From: CAYWFU01 sp964457585
GTDB taxonomy: Bacteria; JACRDZ01
Length of the DNA: 52,093 bases
Direction: 5' to 3'
Assembly: GCA_964457585.1 (NCBI GenBank)
Contig: CAYWFU010000013.1
Location: forward strand, 1-52,093
Shown: piece by piece, positions 32,931 to 41,876 of the stretch
How the letters are laid out: the number at the start of each line of letters is the position of its first letter
Position numbering within the stretch: the first letter of the stretch is position 1
Notes under the pieces: generated by a model
Seen by the model: only the letters and a program-made list of their open reading frames with translations
Database searches by the model: none
Told to the model about the DNA's origin: nothing
Made by a program: the position numbers and the translations under genes

Positions 32931-34202
32931 CTACATGACATACCATTTATCTTTCACATAATGTCCTATAATAGGCGGGTGGATAATTAAAAGTCCAAGG
33001 CTCCTTAATACAGGTAGAGCATCTTCAACGATTTTAGGATCAAATTGTTTGCCTGCCATATTTTTAATTTCCTTGCAGGTTTTTTCTATATCATTGCTGT
33101 CTCTATATGGACGGGCTGATGTCATAGCGTCAAATGAATTAGCAATAGCAAGTATTCTTGCTCCAAGCGGTATTTGTTCGCCTTTCAAGCCTTTTGGATA
33201 ACCAGTTCCATCAAAATTTTCATGATGTCCTGCGGCTATTTCTGCTAATGGTTTAAAATCTGTAATTTCTGAAAGGATTGACAAAGTATAGTCAGGATGC
33301 TTTTTTATATAACCGAATTCTTTTTTATCAAGTATTGTGGTCTTTCCTGAAATATTTCTTGGAATACTCAACAAACCTATATCATGCAATAAACCAGCCC
33401 ATTTAATAGCTGTTATATCATTATGAGGGAGATTCATTGCCAGTGCTATTAGTAAAGCATAACGTGATACTCGTTTAGAATGTCCGATTGTATATGGATG
33501 TGTAGTATCAATGAATTGTGCAAAAATTTCCAGAATACTTCCGATTAAATCCTTTCCGCTTTCTACAGGAAAACTGCCAATGTTTTTTTGGATTTCTTTA
33601 AAAAGTTCGGGAATTTTTTTACGATCAGATATATTTTTATAAACATCTTCATTTTGAATTGTTTCCATGAGGAGATCTAAAATTTTTGCTGAATATTCAA
33701 TTTTTACACGTTTTTTTAGATTTGCGATTAAATCGGAAGCATCATTTATGGATTGCGAGTTCAGCAGCATATCAAAAGTATCACAGGCTCTGATTATCTG
33801 AGAACCAATATCAATTTCATCGCCCTGTTTGCCTCTTGGATAACCATGTCCATTCCACCATTCGTGATGTTCCAGAATTAATCTTACTGATGATGTAAGC
33901 CCCATGCTGTTTACAACTTCAGCTCCAACTATTGGATGAGATAGTATTATTGGATTAGCCATTTGTTCTTCATTTGAAGTATAATGAACCAGATGTCTTG
34001 GTAATCCGATACAGCCAATATCATGCAATAAACTCGCGTAGAAAATATCAGAGATTCTATTTTCAACCAGTTTTTTTGCCATTTTAGAAGCTAAAATTGA
34101 TACTCGCCATGAATGATATAATTTTTCACCATCTTCAATATCCATTGCAAGAGAAAGCGCAGATATAATTTCTGATAAAGTATTAGAAACATTCATATCC
34201 AT
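32931..34202 (-). CDS. protein with two HD-GYP domains
   Basis: The 423-residue protein contains two HD-type domains in tandem. The first has L-L-H60-D61-I-G, E-H-H-E and the H119-G-Y-P motif with R-G-K-Q-G-D-E. The second has L-L-H273-D274-I-G, H-H-E-N-F-D-G-T-G-Y-P-K-G and A-R-I-L-A-I-A-N-S-F-D-A-M-T. Both keep the residues known to matter for cyclic di-GMP phosphodiesterases, which is unusual; most HD-GYP proteins carry one such domain. No receiver or PAS domain is present. It faces the receiver-GGDEF gene in the same direction with 180 bp between; together they could control cyclic di-GMP levels. GGAGG precedes the ATG at 34202. Confidence 0.88.
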   Translation of the reverse strand: MDMNVSNTLSEIISALSLAMDIEDGEKLYHSWRVSILASKMAKKLVENRISDIFYASLLHDIGCIGLPRHLVHYTSNEEQMANPIILSHPIVGAEVVNSMGLTSSVRLILEHHEWWNGHGYPRGKQGDEIDIGSQIIRACDTFDMLLNSQSINDASDLIANLKKRVKIEYSAKILDLLMETIQNEDVYKNISDRKKIPELFKEIQKNIGSFPVESGKDLIGSILEIFAQFIDTTHPYTIGHSKRVSRYALLIALAMNLPHNDITAIKWAGLLHDIGLLSIPRNISGKTTILDKKEFGYIKKHPDYTLSILSEITDFKPLAEIAAGHHENFDGTGYPKGLKGEQIPLGARILAIANSFDAMTSARPYRDSNDIEKTCKEIKNMAGKQFDPKIVEDALPVLRSLGLLIIHPPIIGHYVKDKWYVM

Positions 34203-34328
34203 AATTTATCCTCCTTTTTAACAAGCCTTTAATTACTTTATACTATTTCTAAAAAAAAATGCAAGTTTTTTTATTTGTATTTTTTAAAAAAAAGGGTTAG
34301 AATGTAAAAAAAATATAAGGATAATTTT

Positions 34329-35681
34329 ATGAAAATAATAAAATTAGTAACTTTTTTGATTTTAGTTTTTTTATCGGTTTCAATAAAAGCTAATGATGGA
34401 GTTGGAAATTTTAAAAATAAAATATTTTATGAAGAAATTTATGCTCCGGAATTTTCCTTAAAAGATCTTAAGGATAAAACTGTTAGACTTTCTGATTTCT
34501 CAAACAAAGTAATATTATTAAATTTTTGGGCAACATGGTGTGGCCCTTGTAGAGATGAAATCCCGGGCTTAAAAAATCTTTATGCAAATTATGGAGATAA
34601 AGGATTTGTTGTAATTGGGATTATATTAGCAGATACAAAAAGCAATGTATCTTCATATGTTGATTCAAATAATATTAATTATCCAGTTTTAATGGGTGAC
34701 AATGTTGTAAGCGCTGCATATGGACCCTATGATGGGGATGAAGACCCTACAGATATCATGTATATACCTACTACTTTTATAATTAGCAGTGATCGTAAGA
34801 TAATTCAAAGTTATATTGGAAAAAGAGAGGAGAAATTTTTTGAGGAAGAAATTTTAAAATTAATTCCTAAAATCGCATCAACAATTCCAGCAATAGATGC
34901 AATACATATATCTATTGAAACTAATATTGAAGTTAATTTTTTTGCTCCAATGGATACTACAACAATAACTGCTTTGAGTTTTTTACTTAAAGATAAAAAA
35001 AATAATAGCAAAATAGATGGAATAGTAAGTTGTCCAAATTCAAAAAAAGCAGTTCTGCATCCTTTGCAGAATTTAAATTTTTTTACTGAGTATAAGGCAA
35101 CTATAACAGAAAGCGTGAAAGATTTGGAAGGAAATCCTATCCCATATGAGTATTCATGGAATTTTACTACCAATGATGTACTTGATACTACACCTCCAAC
35201 AGTAATAAGCACTGACCCTTCAGATGGAGCAAAGGATATTGATTTGGTTAAAAATATCACTGCAACCTTTAGTGAGTTAATTGATAATAGTACTTTTAAT
35301 GAGAGTACTTTTTATATAAATGACAGCAATAATAATAAAGTTAATGGAAAAATAACTCTTAATGGAACAATAGCAAAATTTATCCCGGCAGAACCATTTA
35401 AAGAGAATATAACATATACAGCCACAATAACAAACACTGTAAAAGATTATTCCGGGAATAAAATGAAGGAAAAATATACATGGAGTTATACTACTTTAGG
35501 TGATGCAAAAGATGCAAAAAAAAATAAAAAATGTTTTATTTCCAATATTGTTCCTAAAAATTTTTCTATTCGTTTATTAACAGTATTAACTAAAATACGG
35601 GATAATTTAAATAGTTCAGGTAAAGAATTTATTGATTTTTATTATAAAATATCACCAAAAATTATAAATTTATGGAGGTAA
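34329..35681 (+). CDS. thioredoxin-like protein with Big_5 domains and CFI-box tail
   Basis: The 450-residue protein starts with a signal peptide (about 1-21) and a TlpA/ResA-like thioredoxin domain (about 37-180) with the redox site W-C-G-P-C and the cis-Pro loop I-P-T-T-F. Two Ig-like Big_5 domains follow (about 185-285 and 290-390; the second starts T-P-P-T-V-I-S-T-D-P). The C-terminus K-K-C-F-I-S-N-I-V, then R-L-L-T-V-L-T-K-I-R-D-N and F-I-D-F-Y-Y-K-I-S-P resembles the CFI-box-CTERM sorting tail (C-F-I-A-T-A-A, L-R-x-F-R-D, F-Y-Y-x-x-S-P). A surface-targeted thioredoxin with Ig stalks is an uncommon combination. The stop overlaps the Shine-Dalgarno region of the next thioredoxin gene. Confidence 0.85.
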   Translation: MKIIKLVTFLILVFLSVSIKANDGVGNFKNKIFYEEIYAPEFSLKDLKDKTVRLSDFSNKVILLNFWATWCGPCRDEIPGLKNLYANYGDKGFVVIGIILADTKSNVSSYVDSNNINYPVLMGDNVVSAAYGPYDGDEDPTDIMYIPTTFIISSDRKIIQSYIGKREEKFFEEEILKLIPKIASTIPAIDAIHISIETNIEVNFFAPMDTTTITALSFLLKDKKNNSKIDGIVSCPNSKKAVLHPLQNLNFFTEYKATITESVKDLEGNPIPYEYSWNFTTNDVLDTTPPTVISTDPSDGAKDIDLVKNITATFSELIDNSTFNESTFYINDSNNNKVNGKITLNGTIAKFIPAEPFKENITYTATITNTVKDYSGNKMKEKYTWSYTTLGDAKDAKKNKKCFISNIVPKNFSIRLLTVLTKIRDNLNSSGKEFIDFYYKISPKIINLWR

Positions 35682-35689
35682 AATTATTA

Positions 35690-36244
35690 ATGATGATAAA
35701 AAATAGAACTCAGCTTTCTATATTGTTCTGGTTATTTTTTTCTATTTTTACATTCAGTAATGTATATAGTAATGCAGATATTGTAAATAAAAATCAAGAT
35801 AAAAAAAGTGTTATTAAAACTGAAAATGATAACACCAATCTTGCTCCTGATTTTACTTTGAAAGATATTCAGGATAAAGATGTTAAACTTTCTGATTTTA
35901 AAGGTAAAGTAATAATTTTAAATTTTTGGGCAACATGGTGTCCTCCATGCCGGATGGAAATTCCTGATTTAAAAAAATTATATAATTTTTACAAAGATAA
36001 AGGACTGGTAATTATTGGTATAGCAATTGATGAAGACGGGAAAGATTCTGTTGTTCCATTTGTTAAAGAAAATAAAATAAATTATCCTATACTTATTGGC
36101 AATATGGGAGTATATAGATTATATGGGGGGATTAGAGGAGTCCCTACTACTTTTATAATCAACAGACAAAGAAAAATTGTTAATACTTTGGTAGGATATA
36201 GAGATTTAAGAACTTTTGAATATGAAATAAAGAAACTGCTATAG
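35690..36244 (+). CDS. TlpA-like thioredoxin-fold protein, exported
   Basis: The 184-residue product has an uncleaved or cleavable N-terminal hydrophobic segment (L-S-I-L-F-W-L-F-F-S-I-F) and an AhpC/TSA-type thioredoxin domain with W-C-P-P-C and V-P-T-T-F. It would act as a thiol reductase in the periplasm. The ATG at 35690 is placed 11 nt after GGAGG; an ATG at 35672 lies inside the preceding coding region. Co-transcribed with the larger thioredoxin gene, whose domain it resembles. Confidence 0.88.
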   Translation: MMIKNRTQLSILFWLFFSIFTFSNVYSNADIVNKNQDKKSVIKTENDNTNLAPDFTLKDIQDKDVKLSDFKGKVIILNFWATWCPPCRMEIPDLKKLYNFYKDKGLVIIGIAIDEDGKDSVVPFVKENKINYPILIGNMGVYRLYGGIRGVPTTFIINRQRKIVNTLVGYRDLRTFEYEIKKLL

Positions 36245-36296
36245 AAGAACCCTGTGGTAGAGTTATAGGGTATCTTCTGTCTCTGATAGGAATTAC
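36244..36296 (+). repeat. dispersed hairpin repeat, copy 3
   Basis: Starts at the stop codon of the thioredoxin gene. GAAGAACCCT and AGGGTATCTTC are almost complementary, giving a stem with a loop of about 14 nt, followed by the conserved TGTCTCTGATAGGAATTA. No T-run follows, so it is not a classic terminator. Confidence 0.7.
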
Positions 36297-36348
36297 TTAT
36301 TGTTTTAAATTGTGCCAATTTTTTGGCACTTCCAGATAAGGAAAAATA

Positions 36349-37128
36349 ATGGAAAATAAGGATTTCTTAGTTCTTGGCGGGAAAAAATATAATTCCAGAT
36401 TATTAGTTGGAACAGGCAAATATCCTGATTTTGCAATAATGAAAAAAGCAATTGAAGCTTCCGGAGCTGAAATTGTTACAGTTGCAGTACGAAGAGTAAA
36501 TTTAAATGATAAATCTAAAGAATCTTTAATGGATTATCTTGATACAAATAAAATTGTTATTCTTCCCAATACAGCAGGATGCTGCACTGTCGAAGAAGCT
36601 GTCAGAACAGCACATTTAGCAAAAGCAGCCGGACTTCCTAATATTGTAAAACTGGAAGTCATTGGAGATGAAAAAACTTTATTTCCTGATACTGCCGCTT
36701 TAATTGAAGCAACTAAAATTCTTGTAAAAGATGGTTTTATTGTATTACCTTATACTAATGATGATCCAATAGCAGCCAGAAAGCTTGAAGAAGCAGGTGC
36801 GAGTGCAATCATGCCGCTTGGTGCGCCAATTGGTTCAGGATTGGGAATATTGAACAATTTAAATATTCGTATTATTCTTGAACAATCTAAAATACCGGTA
36901 ATTGTAGATGCCGGAGTTGGGACAGCTTCGGATGCAGCTATTGCAATGGAATTAGGGGTAGATGGTATTTTAATGAATACAGGTATCGCCTGTGCGCGGG
37001 ATCCGATAAATATGGCAATTGCGATGCGCAAAGCTGTTGAAGCAGGGCGTCTGGCATATCTTTCAGGCAGGATTCCCAAAAAAATGTACGCATCTGCTTC
37101 AAGTCCGGTTGATGGAGTTGTAAGATGA
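36349..37128 (+). CDS. thiG: thiazole synthase ThiG
   Basis: The 259-residue protein is ThiG, which condenses deoxyxylulose 5-phosphate, dehydroglycine and ThiS thiocarboxylate into the thiazole of thiamine. V-K101-L-E-V-I-G-D holds the Schiff-base lysine; L-P-N-T-A-G-C-C-T and the phosphate-binding G-V-G-T-A-S-D-A and G-I-A-C-A-R-D-P motifs are intact. Length is normal. It stands alone: thiS, thiF, thiH are not nearby. AAGGA precedes the ATG. It converges with guaB3. Confidence 0.95.
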   Translation: MENKDFLVLGGKKYNSRLLVGTGKYPDFAIMKKAIEASGAEIVTVAVRRVNLNDKSKESLMDYLDTNKIVILPNTAGCCTVEEAVRTAHLAKAAGLPNIVKLEVIGDEKTLFPDTAALIEATKILVKDGFIVLPYTNDDPIAARKLEEAGASAIMPLGAPIGSGLGILNNLNIRIILEQSKIPVIVDAGVGTASDAAIAMELGVDGILMNTGIACARDPINMAIAMRKAVEAGRLAYLSGRIPKKMYASASSPVDGVVR

Positions 37129-37134
37129 TATAAA

Positions 37135-38298
37135 TTATTTTCCCATTCCCACACGCTGTGCTTTCTGGAATATTTTTCCTTCAGTCTGAATTGCCGGGGC
37201 AATAATTATTTCTGTTTCCTGCATTTCAAAAATATTTTTAGCACCTAAATTTCCCATAGATGTTTTTAGAGCACCAACCAGATTTTGTGAACCATCATCA
37301 AGATTAGCCGGTCCAAAAAGTATTTGTTCCAATGTACCTGTAGTTCCAACTCTTATTCTTGTACCGCGAGGCAAATTTGCATGCGGAGTAGCCATCCCCC
37401 AATGATAACCTCTGCCAGGCGCTTCTTCCGCACGTGCAAAAGCAGAACCCACCATTACAGCATCTGCGCCTGATGCAAATGCTTTGCAAATTTCACCGCC
37501 GGTACTCATTCCGCCGTCAGTTATTATAGGAACATATTTACCGCTTTGTTTAAAAAATACATCTCTGGCATTTGCACAGTCAATTGTTGCTGTTACCTGC
37601 GGGACTCCAATTCCCAATACTCCGCGTGTAGTACATGCGGCTCCGGGTCCTATTCCAACCAGTAAACCATCTATTCCTGCATGCATAAGTTCCAGACTTG
37701 TATTAAATGAAACTGTGTTCCCAACAATTATAGGGATTTTTGTGGTTTTACAAAATTTTTCAAAATCCAGTGTTTTATATTCTGAAGCAATATGGCGGAC
37801 AGTAGTGACTGTTGACTGAACAACAAAAATGTCTGCACCGGCTTCCTGCGCTATTTGTGCAAATTTTTCTGCATGTTGAGGTATTGATGATACAACAGCA
37901 GGGACACCGGTATCTTTAATTTCTCTTATTCTTGCTGAAATTAATTCTTCTTTTATTGGTTTTACATATACACTCTGTACAAGACGGGTAGCTTCTTCAG
38001 GAGTTGCATGAGCAATACTATCCAGTACTTCCTGCGGATTATCATAACGGGTCTGAATACCCTCCAGATTCAAAACTGCTACACCCCCGAATTTTCCCAT
38101 TTTTATAGCGAATTTAGTATCAACAACTCCATCCATAGCAGCAGCTAATATTGGTATTTCAAAAGTTAAATTTTCAATTTTCCATTTTATATCAACCTCA
38201 TTAGGATTAATGGAAATCGGTCCTGGAACCAGTGCAATTTCATCAAAACCATAACAACGTCGCGCTTTTCTACCTCGTCCTATATATACTCCACCCAT
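37135..38298 (-). CDS. guaB3: GuaB3-type IMP dehydrogenase-like protein
   Basis: The 387-residue protein is an IMPDH/GMP reductase-family TIM barrel without CBS domains. It fits the GuaB3 group (G-R-G-R-K-A-R-R-C-Y-G-F-D-E at the N-terminus, L-A-A-A-M-D-G-V-V-D). The catalytic cysteine is in G-P-G-A-A-C-T-T-R, with D-G-G-M-S-T-G-G and G-T-T-G-T-L-E after it. Reported activities in other bacteria are IMP dehydrogenase or GMP reductase; which applies here is not clear. GGAGG before ATG 38298 decides the start over an in-frame ATG at 38313. An inverted-repeat element begins 23 bp upstream. Confidence 0.9.
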   Translation of the reverse strand: MGGVYIGRGRKARRCYGFDEIALVPGPISINPNEVDIKWKIENLTFEIPILAAAMDGVVDTKFAIKMGKFGGVAVLNLEGIQTRYDNPQEVLDSIAHATPEEATRLVQSVYVKPIKEELISARIREIKDTGVPAVVSSIPQHAEKFAQIAQEAGADIFVVQSTVTTVRHIASEYKTLDFEKFCKTTKIPIIVGNTVSFNTSLELMHAGIDGLLVGIGPGAACTTRGVLGIGVPQVTATIDCANARDVFFKQSGKYVPIITDGGMSTGGEICKAFASGADAVMVGSAFARAEEAPGRGYHWGMATPHANLPRGTRIRVGTTGTLEQILFGPANLDDGSQNLVGALKTSMGNLGAKNIFEMQETEIIIAPAIQTEGKIFQKAQRVGMGK

Positions 38299-38320
38299 AA
38301 ATATTGCCTCCAATTAGTTT

Positions 38321-38483
38321 TATACTCAGCGAGGTCATAAATTCGCATTTTTCGCTGGTCTTTGACATTGATAGCTGTGTTGCTCAGGTTCGAAATAGTA
38401 CAAGACTATTTCTCACCTTCGCGCCTTGCTCTCAATGCCAAATCCTCACCGAAAAATGCGAATTTATGACCTCGCTGAGTATA
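38321..38483. mobile_element. 163-bp inverted-repeat (MITE-like) element, copy B
   Basis: The outer 34 bp (38321-38354 and 38450-38483) are perfect inverted repeats starting TATACTCAGCGAGGTCATAA. The interior forms an imperfect hairpin centred on the AATAGT/ACTATT stem near 38395-38410. It shares with copy A the TATACTCA ends, the AAATTCGC block about 20 bp in, and an inner CACCT-CG-TTGCTC-CAAT pattern. It fills almost the entire gap between guaB3 and the HEAT-repeat gene, ending 3 bp before that gene's stop. Confidence 0.8.
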
Positions 38484-38485
38484 TA

Positions 38486-39262
38486 TTAATCCAATTTTTT
38501 TATATTTTCATCTATTCTTTTTAATTTTTCTTTTTTTTCCAGAAGTTCTTTTTCATATTGTCTTATTTCCATTTCAATTTCATTTTTGAGCTGTAATAAA
38601 GCATCTCTGCTTGTAGGAAGTTTATATTGTTCGATATCACTTAATTTTTGAAGAGCTTCCTGTGCTTTTTTTTGCACTTTTTCATCAAAATCATAATTTG
38701 CAATATATTTAAGATATCTCACGACCTGCGGGTCCCCAATTTCTCCAAGAGCTTCTGCTGCTTCACTTCTGACCATAGGAGCAGCATCCTCTTTAGAAAC
38801 TTTTATCAAAATTTTTATAGCTCTTTCATCTCTGATTGCTTTTAATGCTTTTACAGCTTTAACTCTTAATTGAGAACTTACATTATTCTGAAGCACATCG
38901 ACAGCAACATCATATCCATTATCATTCCTCAATTTTCCAAGAGCCTGTGCCGCGTTAATCCTTACCCAATCATAATTATCTTCAAGTAAATTTTTTAATT
39001 CAGGAATTGCGGATTCATCTCCTATTTTTCCCAGAGCTTCTGCTGCATAAGCTCTGACCATATAATCATCATCCTTCAATCTTTCAATTATATATTTTAT
39101 TATACTTTTTTCTCTTAATTCTCCCAATTCAACCAGAGCATCCTGACGAACTTTAGCATCTTTATTTTTAAGTTTTATAACCAGATCATTTATTGTACTT
39201 CCTGAAATAAGAATATTAGATAAAAGTAAAAAAGTAAGAATATATTTAAACCTTACCTGCAT
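38486..39262 (-). CDS. exported HEAT-repeat protein
   Basis: The 258-residue protein has an N-terminal signal peptide (about 1-22). Five to six HEAT/PBS-lyase-like repeats of about 31 residues follow (V-R-x-x-A-A-E-A-L-G-K-I-G-D-E-S-A-I-P, V-R-I-N-A-A-Q-A-L-G-K-L, V-R-S-E-A-A-E-A-L-G-E-I-G-D). The last 40 residues form a charged coiled coil. It is a protein-binding scaffold in the periplasm or cell surface. Catalytic residues are not expected. The C-terminal frame ends immediately next to inverted-repeat element B. Confidence 0.87.
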   Translation of the reverse strand: MQVRFKYILTFLLLSNILISGSTINDLVIKLKNKDAKVRQDALVELGELREKSIIKYIIERLKDDDYMVRAYAAEALGKIGDESAIPELKNLLEDNYDWVRINAAQALGKLRNDNGYDVAVDVLQNNVSSQLRVKAVKALKAIRDERAIKILIKVSKEDAAPMVRSEAAEALGEIGDPQVVRYLKYIANYDFDEKVQKKAQEALQKLSDIEQYKLPTSRDALLQLKNEIEMEIRQYEKELLEKKEKLKRIDENIKKLD

Positions 39263-39476
39263 AAATACCTCCTAAACCAGTAAAACAAATGAAACATTTT
39301 GATTTTATAATTTAATATTATATTAAATCATTTGAATAAATTTTTTTTTTATTATAAACTTTGAATAATTATTATTAATGAGTTATTTTAACTTTAGCTG
39401 TTAATTATAAACTAAAAAAAAAGAAATGTAAATAAATTAAGCCTGATAAATCAGGTAACTACAAATAATTGATATG

Positions 39477-39531
39477 CTGTAGAGACGCAAAATTTTGCGT
39501 CTCTACTTTCAAATTCCTTTACATTAAATTA
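39477..39531. repeat. 55-bp palindromic repeat, copy 1 (upstream of mnmA)
   Basis: Contains a 28-bp perfect palindrome (39479-39506; each arm GTAGAGACGCAAAA) and an AT-rich 25-bp tail. It matches 45806-45860 at 53 of 55 positions. The unit's last base is the A of the mnmA start codon, so the element forms the immediate leader of mnmA; no good Shine-Dalgarno is present. Confidence 0.9.
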
Positions 39532-40616
39532 TGAAAAAGAAAACAGTAGTAGTAGGCATGAGCGGTGGAGTAGACAGCTCAACCGCTTGTTTATTATTGA
39601 AAAATGAAGGATATCGAGTAATCGGGGTTACATTAAAACTCTGGGAACCGGAAGACTGCAATAGTGATAAAATCAAAGGCAAAAGCTGCTGTTCTCCGGA
39701 TGATTTTTCTCTTGCGAGAAAAGTTGCCAGTCAGTTGGGCATACCCTATTATGTTTTAAATTTCAAAAAAGAATTTGAAAAACATGTTATACAATATTTT
39801 ACAAGAGAATATTTGTCAGGAAGAACTCCAAATCCGTGTATTCTGTGCAATCAAAAAATTAAATTTGATTTGCTTCTTAAAAAAGCAAGAGAAGAATTTC
39901 AGGCTGATTATTTAGCTACAGGTCATTATGCTCAAATTTTTCATAATTCTGAAACAAATGAGTATGAATTATATAAAGGAAAGGATATTGATAAGGATCA
40001 ATCATATTTTTTATGGGGATTAAATCAAGAAAATATGCGATATATTATTTTCCCTGTAGGCAGTTATACTAAAAAAGAAATAAGAAAAATTGCATCAAGC
40101 ACCGGGTTAATAGTGGCAGATAAAAGAGACAGCCAGGAAATTTGTTTTATTCCTGATAATAATTATGGTAAATTTCTATTAAATTATAAAAAATTAAAAA
40201 ATATAACTGGACAAATAGTGGATATAAATGGTAAAATTTTAGGTAAGCATCGAGGATTATTTTTTTATACTGTTGGACAACGCAAAGGACTTGGAATTTA
40301 TTCACCGGATCCATTATATGTTATAAAAATAGATAAAGAAAATAATTTACTGGTTGTGGGTGATAATCAATCGCTTTATAGCGATAAGCTTGAAGCTGAA
40401 GATATTATCTGGTGCGGGAATGCTCCTTCGCAGGAAGGTGTTCAAATTAAAGTGAAAATTCGTTCACGAAGTGTGGAAGCTTATGCAAAAATTTTCCCCT
40501 ATGATAATAACAAAGCTCATTTGATATTTACATCACCACAGCGTGCTATCACTCCCGGACAGGCAGTTGTTTTTTATAATGAAGATAAATTAATAGGAGG
40601 AGGCTGGATTAAATAA
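39531..40616 (+). CDS. mnmA: tRNA-specific 2-thiouridylase MnmA
   Basis: The 361-residue protein thiolates U34 of Lys, Glu and Gln tRNAs. The PP-loop G-M-S-G-G-V-D-S-S (9-17), nucleophile C106 (N-P-C-I-L-C-N) and persulfide-forming C205 (S-Q-E-I-C-F-I-P) are intact, as is the C-terminal Y-T-V-G-Q-R-K-G-L-G. The ATG at 39531 matches the family N-terminus but lacks a Shine-Dalgarno and follows directly on a palindromic repeat. The cysteine desulfurase gene starts at the next base after its stop codon, forming a sulfur-relay operon. Confidence 0.96.
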   Translation: MKKKTVVVGMSGGVDSSTACLLLKNEGYRVIGVTLKLWEPEDCNSDKIKGKSCCSPDDFSLARKVASQLGIPYYVLNFKKEFEKHVIQYFTREYLSGRTPNPCILCNQKIKFDLLLKKAREEFQADYLATGHYAQIFHNSETNEYELYKGKDIDKDQSYFLWGLNQENMRYIIFPVGSYTKKEIRKIASSTGLIVADKRDSQEICFIPDNNYGKFLLNYKKLKNITGQIVDINGKILGKHRGLFFYTVGQRKGLGIYSPDPLYVIKIDKENNLLVVGDNQSLYSDKLEAEDIIWCGNAPSQEGVQIKVKIRSRSVEAYAKIFPYDNNKAHLIFTSPQRAITPGQAVVFYNEDKLIGGGWIK

Positions 40617-41777
40617 ATGAATATTGTATATTTAGATAATGCCGCAACTTCTTTCCCCAAACCTGAAACTGTATATCAGGCTGTGGACGAATGTTTAAAA
40701 TTTAAATGCGGTAATCCTGGACGGTCAGGACATAAAATGGCTATTGATGCCAGTCAGATTATTTTTAATACTCGTGAAAAGATTGCAGATTTATTCAATA
40801 TTAATGATTCATCAAGAGTTATTTTTACTTTAAATGCCACTGAAGCATTGAATTTAGGAATAAAAGGTATTTTAAAAAAAGGTGATCATGTTATTACATC
40901 TTCAATGGAGCATAATTCTGTTTTACGTCCTTTATATCGATTGGAAAAAGAAAATATTATAAAAGTTACATATATTAAGGCAAGAGAAGATGGATATATT
41001 GTCCCTAATAAGATTTCAGAAAAAATTTTATCAAATACACGGCTGATTGTAATTACACATGCTTCTAATGTAGTTGGAACAATAAATCCAATTGAAGAAA
41101 TAGGTGAAATTGCAAGAAAAAATAAAATAATTTTCATGGTAGATGCTTCTCAGACATCAGGAGCTTTACCTATTGATATTAAAAAATATAAAATAGATCT
41201 TCTTGCATGTCCGGGACATAAAAATCTTCTCGGTTTACAGGGAACAGGATTTTTATATATTCGACCTGGAATAGGTTTAACACCATTAAAAGAGGGCGGG
41301 ACAGGCAGTCAATCCAATAAAAATATTCAACCTAAAATTTTACCTGAACGTTATGAATCAGGGACATTAAATACTCCTGGTATAGCAGGACTTGGAGCGG
41401 GTATAGATTTTATACAAAAAATCGGGATCAAAAATATTAGAGAAAAAGAAATGGAATTAACAGAGTATCTGATATTACAATTAAAAGAAATACCAGGAAT
41501 TAAAATTTATGGTACACTTAATTCTTATCTTCAGATGCCGGTTATTTCTTTTGAAATAAAAAATTTTGACTCAGGGGAATTAGGCAATATTCTGAGTGGA
41601 AAATATAATATCATGACACGTGTAGGGCTTCATTGCGCGCCATTTGCTCATCGTACAATTAAAACCTATCCGCGCGGTACAATTCGTATGAGCCCTGGAT
41701 ATTTTAATAAACAGGTGGACATTGATTATACAATTGATTGCCTTAAAAAGATTATTAAGAATCATAAATATTTTTAG
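40617..41777 (+). CDS. cysteine desulfurase family protein
   Basis: The 386-residue PLP enzyme of the class V aminotransferase fold has PLP-lysine K202 in C-P-G-H-K and a candidate persulfide cysteine C340 in R-V-G-L-H-C-A-P. It resembles the SufS-like branch (TIGR01977-type) more than IscS. It would mobilise sulfur from cysteine for MnmA and possibly Fe-S clusters. AGGAGGAGG within the end of mnmA is its ribosome binding site; the ATG follows the mnmA stop without gap, so expression is coupled. Confidence 0.92.
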   Translation: MNIVYLDNAATSFPKPETVYQAVDECLKFKCGNPGRSGHKMAIDASQIIFNTREKIADLFNINDSSRVIFTLNATEALNLGIKGILKKGDHVITSSMEHNSVLRPLYRLEKENIIKVTYIKAREDGYIVPNKISEKILSNTRLIVITHASNVVGTINPIEEIGEIARKNKIIFMVDASQTSGALPIDIKKYKIDLLACPGHKNLLGLQGTGFLYIRPGIGLTPLKEGGTGSQSNKNIQPKILPERYESGTLNTPGIAGLGAGIDFIQKIGIKNIREKEMELTEYLILQLKEIPGIKIYGTLNSYLQMPVISFEIKNFDSGELGNILSGKYNIMTRVGLHCAPFAHRTIKTYPRGTIRMSPGYFNKQVDIDYTIDCLKKIIKNHKYF

Positions 41778-41780
41778 TTT

Positions 41781-41802
41781 TGATTGAAATTAATCATTTT
41801 TT
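41781..41802 (+). terminator. weak terminator after the cysteine desulfurase gene
   Basis: TGATT pairs with AATCA around a short A/T loop and is followed by TTTTTT. The stem is only 5-6 bp and AT-rich, so efficiency is uncertain. Confidence 0.35.
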
Positions 41803-41876
41803 ATCTTATTATTACACTTATTAAGTGATTTTATTACAAAGCGATGATCTAATTGTAATATGGAGAGAATATTTAA

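Noticed and set aside
36298..36348. TPP riboswitch before thiG
   Set aside because: The conserved CTGAGA and related core elements are not present; only the dispersed hairpin repeat and a small TGCCA hairpin are seen.
38321..38483. Small structured RNA gene between guaB3 and the HEAT gene
   Set aside because: The perfect terminal inverted repeats and the sister copy at 19384 fit a mobile element better than an RNA gene.
39479..39506. Operator site for a dimeric regulator
   Set aside because: The same palindrome occurs inside murE and near 51641, and homology extends to an AT-rich tail, so it is a dispersed repeat.
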